Shown here: in pieces, positions 63,925 to 64,000 of the stretch | How the letters are laid out: each line of letters starts with the position of its first letter | Numbering within the stretch: position 1 is the stretch's first letter | Assembly: GCA_963691655.1 (NCBI GenBank) | Contig: OY829326.1 | Location: 43,117,989-43,181,988 of the forward strand | Direction of reading: 5' to 3' | From: Toxonevra muliebris | Lineage: Eukaryota > Arthropoda > Insecta > Diptera > Pallopteridae | Length of the DNA stretch: 64,000 nt | Program-made: the position numbers and the translations under genes | Notes under the pieces: generated by a model | What the model saw: the letters and a program-made list of their open reading frames with translations, nothing else | Databases searched by the model: none | What the model was told of the DNA's origin: nothing

Positions 63925-64000
63925 GTGAGTATGCCAAATATACAGAAACGTAAGGAAAAGTGAAAGCGCATTTGTAATGTGATTAAAATTTTATGCGAGT

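Overview
The window is nuclear DNA of a higher (brachyceran) fly. Every recognisable protein reads as a close relative of a Drosophila gene. Introns and intergenic DNA are AT-rich, long CAA/CAG (Gln) runs lie in coding exons, and non-coding DNA is full of degraded transposons. The repeat load and a GGTTAGGTTAGG-headed SINE-like family would suit a tephritid-like or muscoid-like fly, but the genus is inferred, not shown. All gene models below were spliced by hand. Each complete model has GT-AG (in one case AT-AC) junctions whose phases add up to an uninterrupted frame.

Layout. 1-7,100: gene-free, with fragments of mariner, Tc1-like and copia/DDE elements and one intact-ended hAT-type MITE. 7,164-15,523 (+): kohtalo (Med12), 11 exons, about 2,442 aa. 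15,660-19,700: repeats (LINE tail, SINE-like copy, two small hairpin MITEs). 21,753-24,024 (+): mitochondrial P5C dehydrogenase, 8 coding exons, 576 aa, probably with a non-coding first exon ending at 20,010. 25,590-27,560: a dead LINE reverse transcriptase carrying two later insertions, then a fresh 132-bp tandem duplication. 28,297-32,087 (+): eIF2A, 6 coding exons, 660 aa, with a U12-type AT-AC intron and a likely alternative C-terminus. 32,526-34,602 (-): a two-exon SMIM8-like membrane microprotein (89 aa), tail-to-tail with eIF2A. 36,532-39,651 (+): Nopp140 with two alternative last exons (RGG form and conserved-tail form). 39,700-46,700: mostly non-coding with a TTAA-flanked piggyBac-like MITE and a possible minus-strand transmembrane exon at 46.1 kb. 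46,752-63,924+ (+): a Spätzle-family secreted ligand whose first coding exon is probably 13 codons long and separated by a 16-kb intron; the gene runs off the right end.

The genes are not an operon or pathway. They are housekeeping or developmental neighbours: Mediator kinase-module transcription control, proline catabolism in mitochondria, translation initiation, nucleolar chaperoning and an extracellular Toll-type ligand. The most unusual points are the U12 AT-AC intron in eIF2A, the retained-intron alternative tail of eIF2A, the two Nopp140 tails, and several non-autonomous transposons with exact target-site duplications (8-bp hAT, 9-bp Mutator-like, TTAA piggyBac-like).
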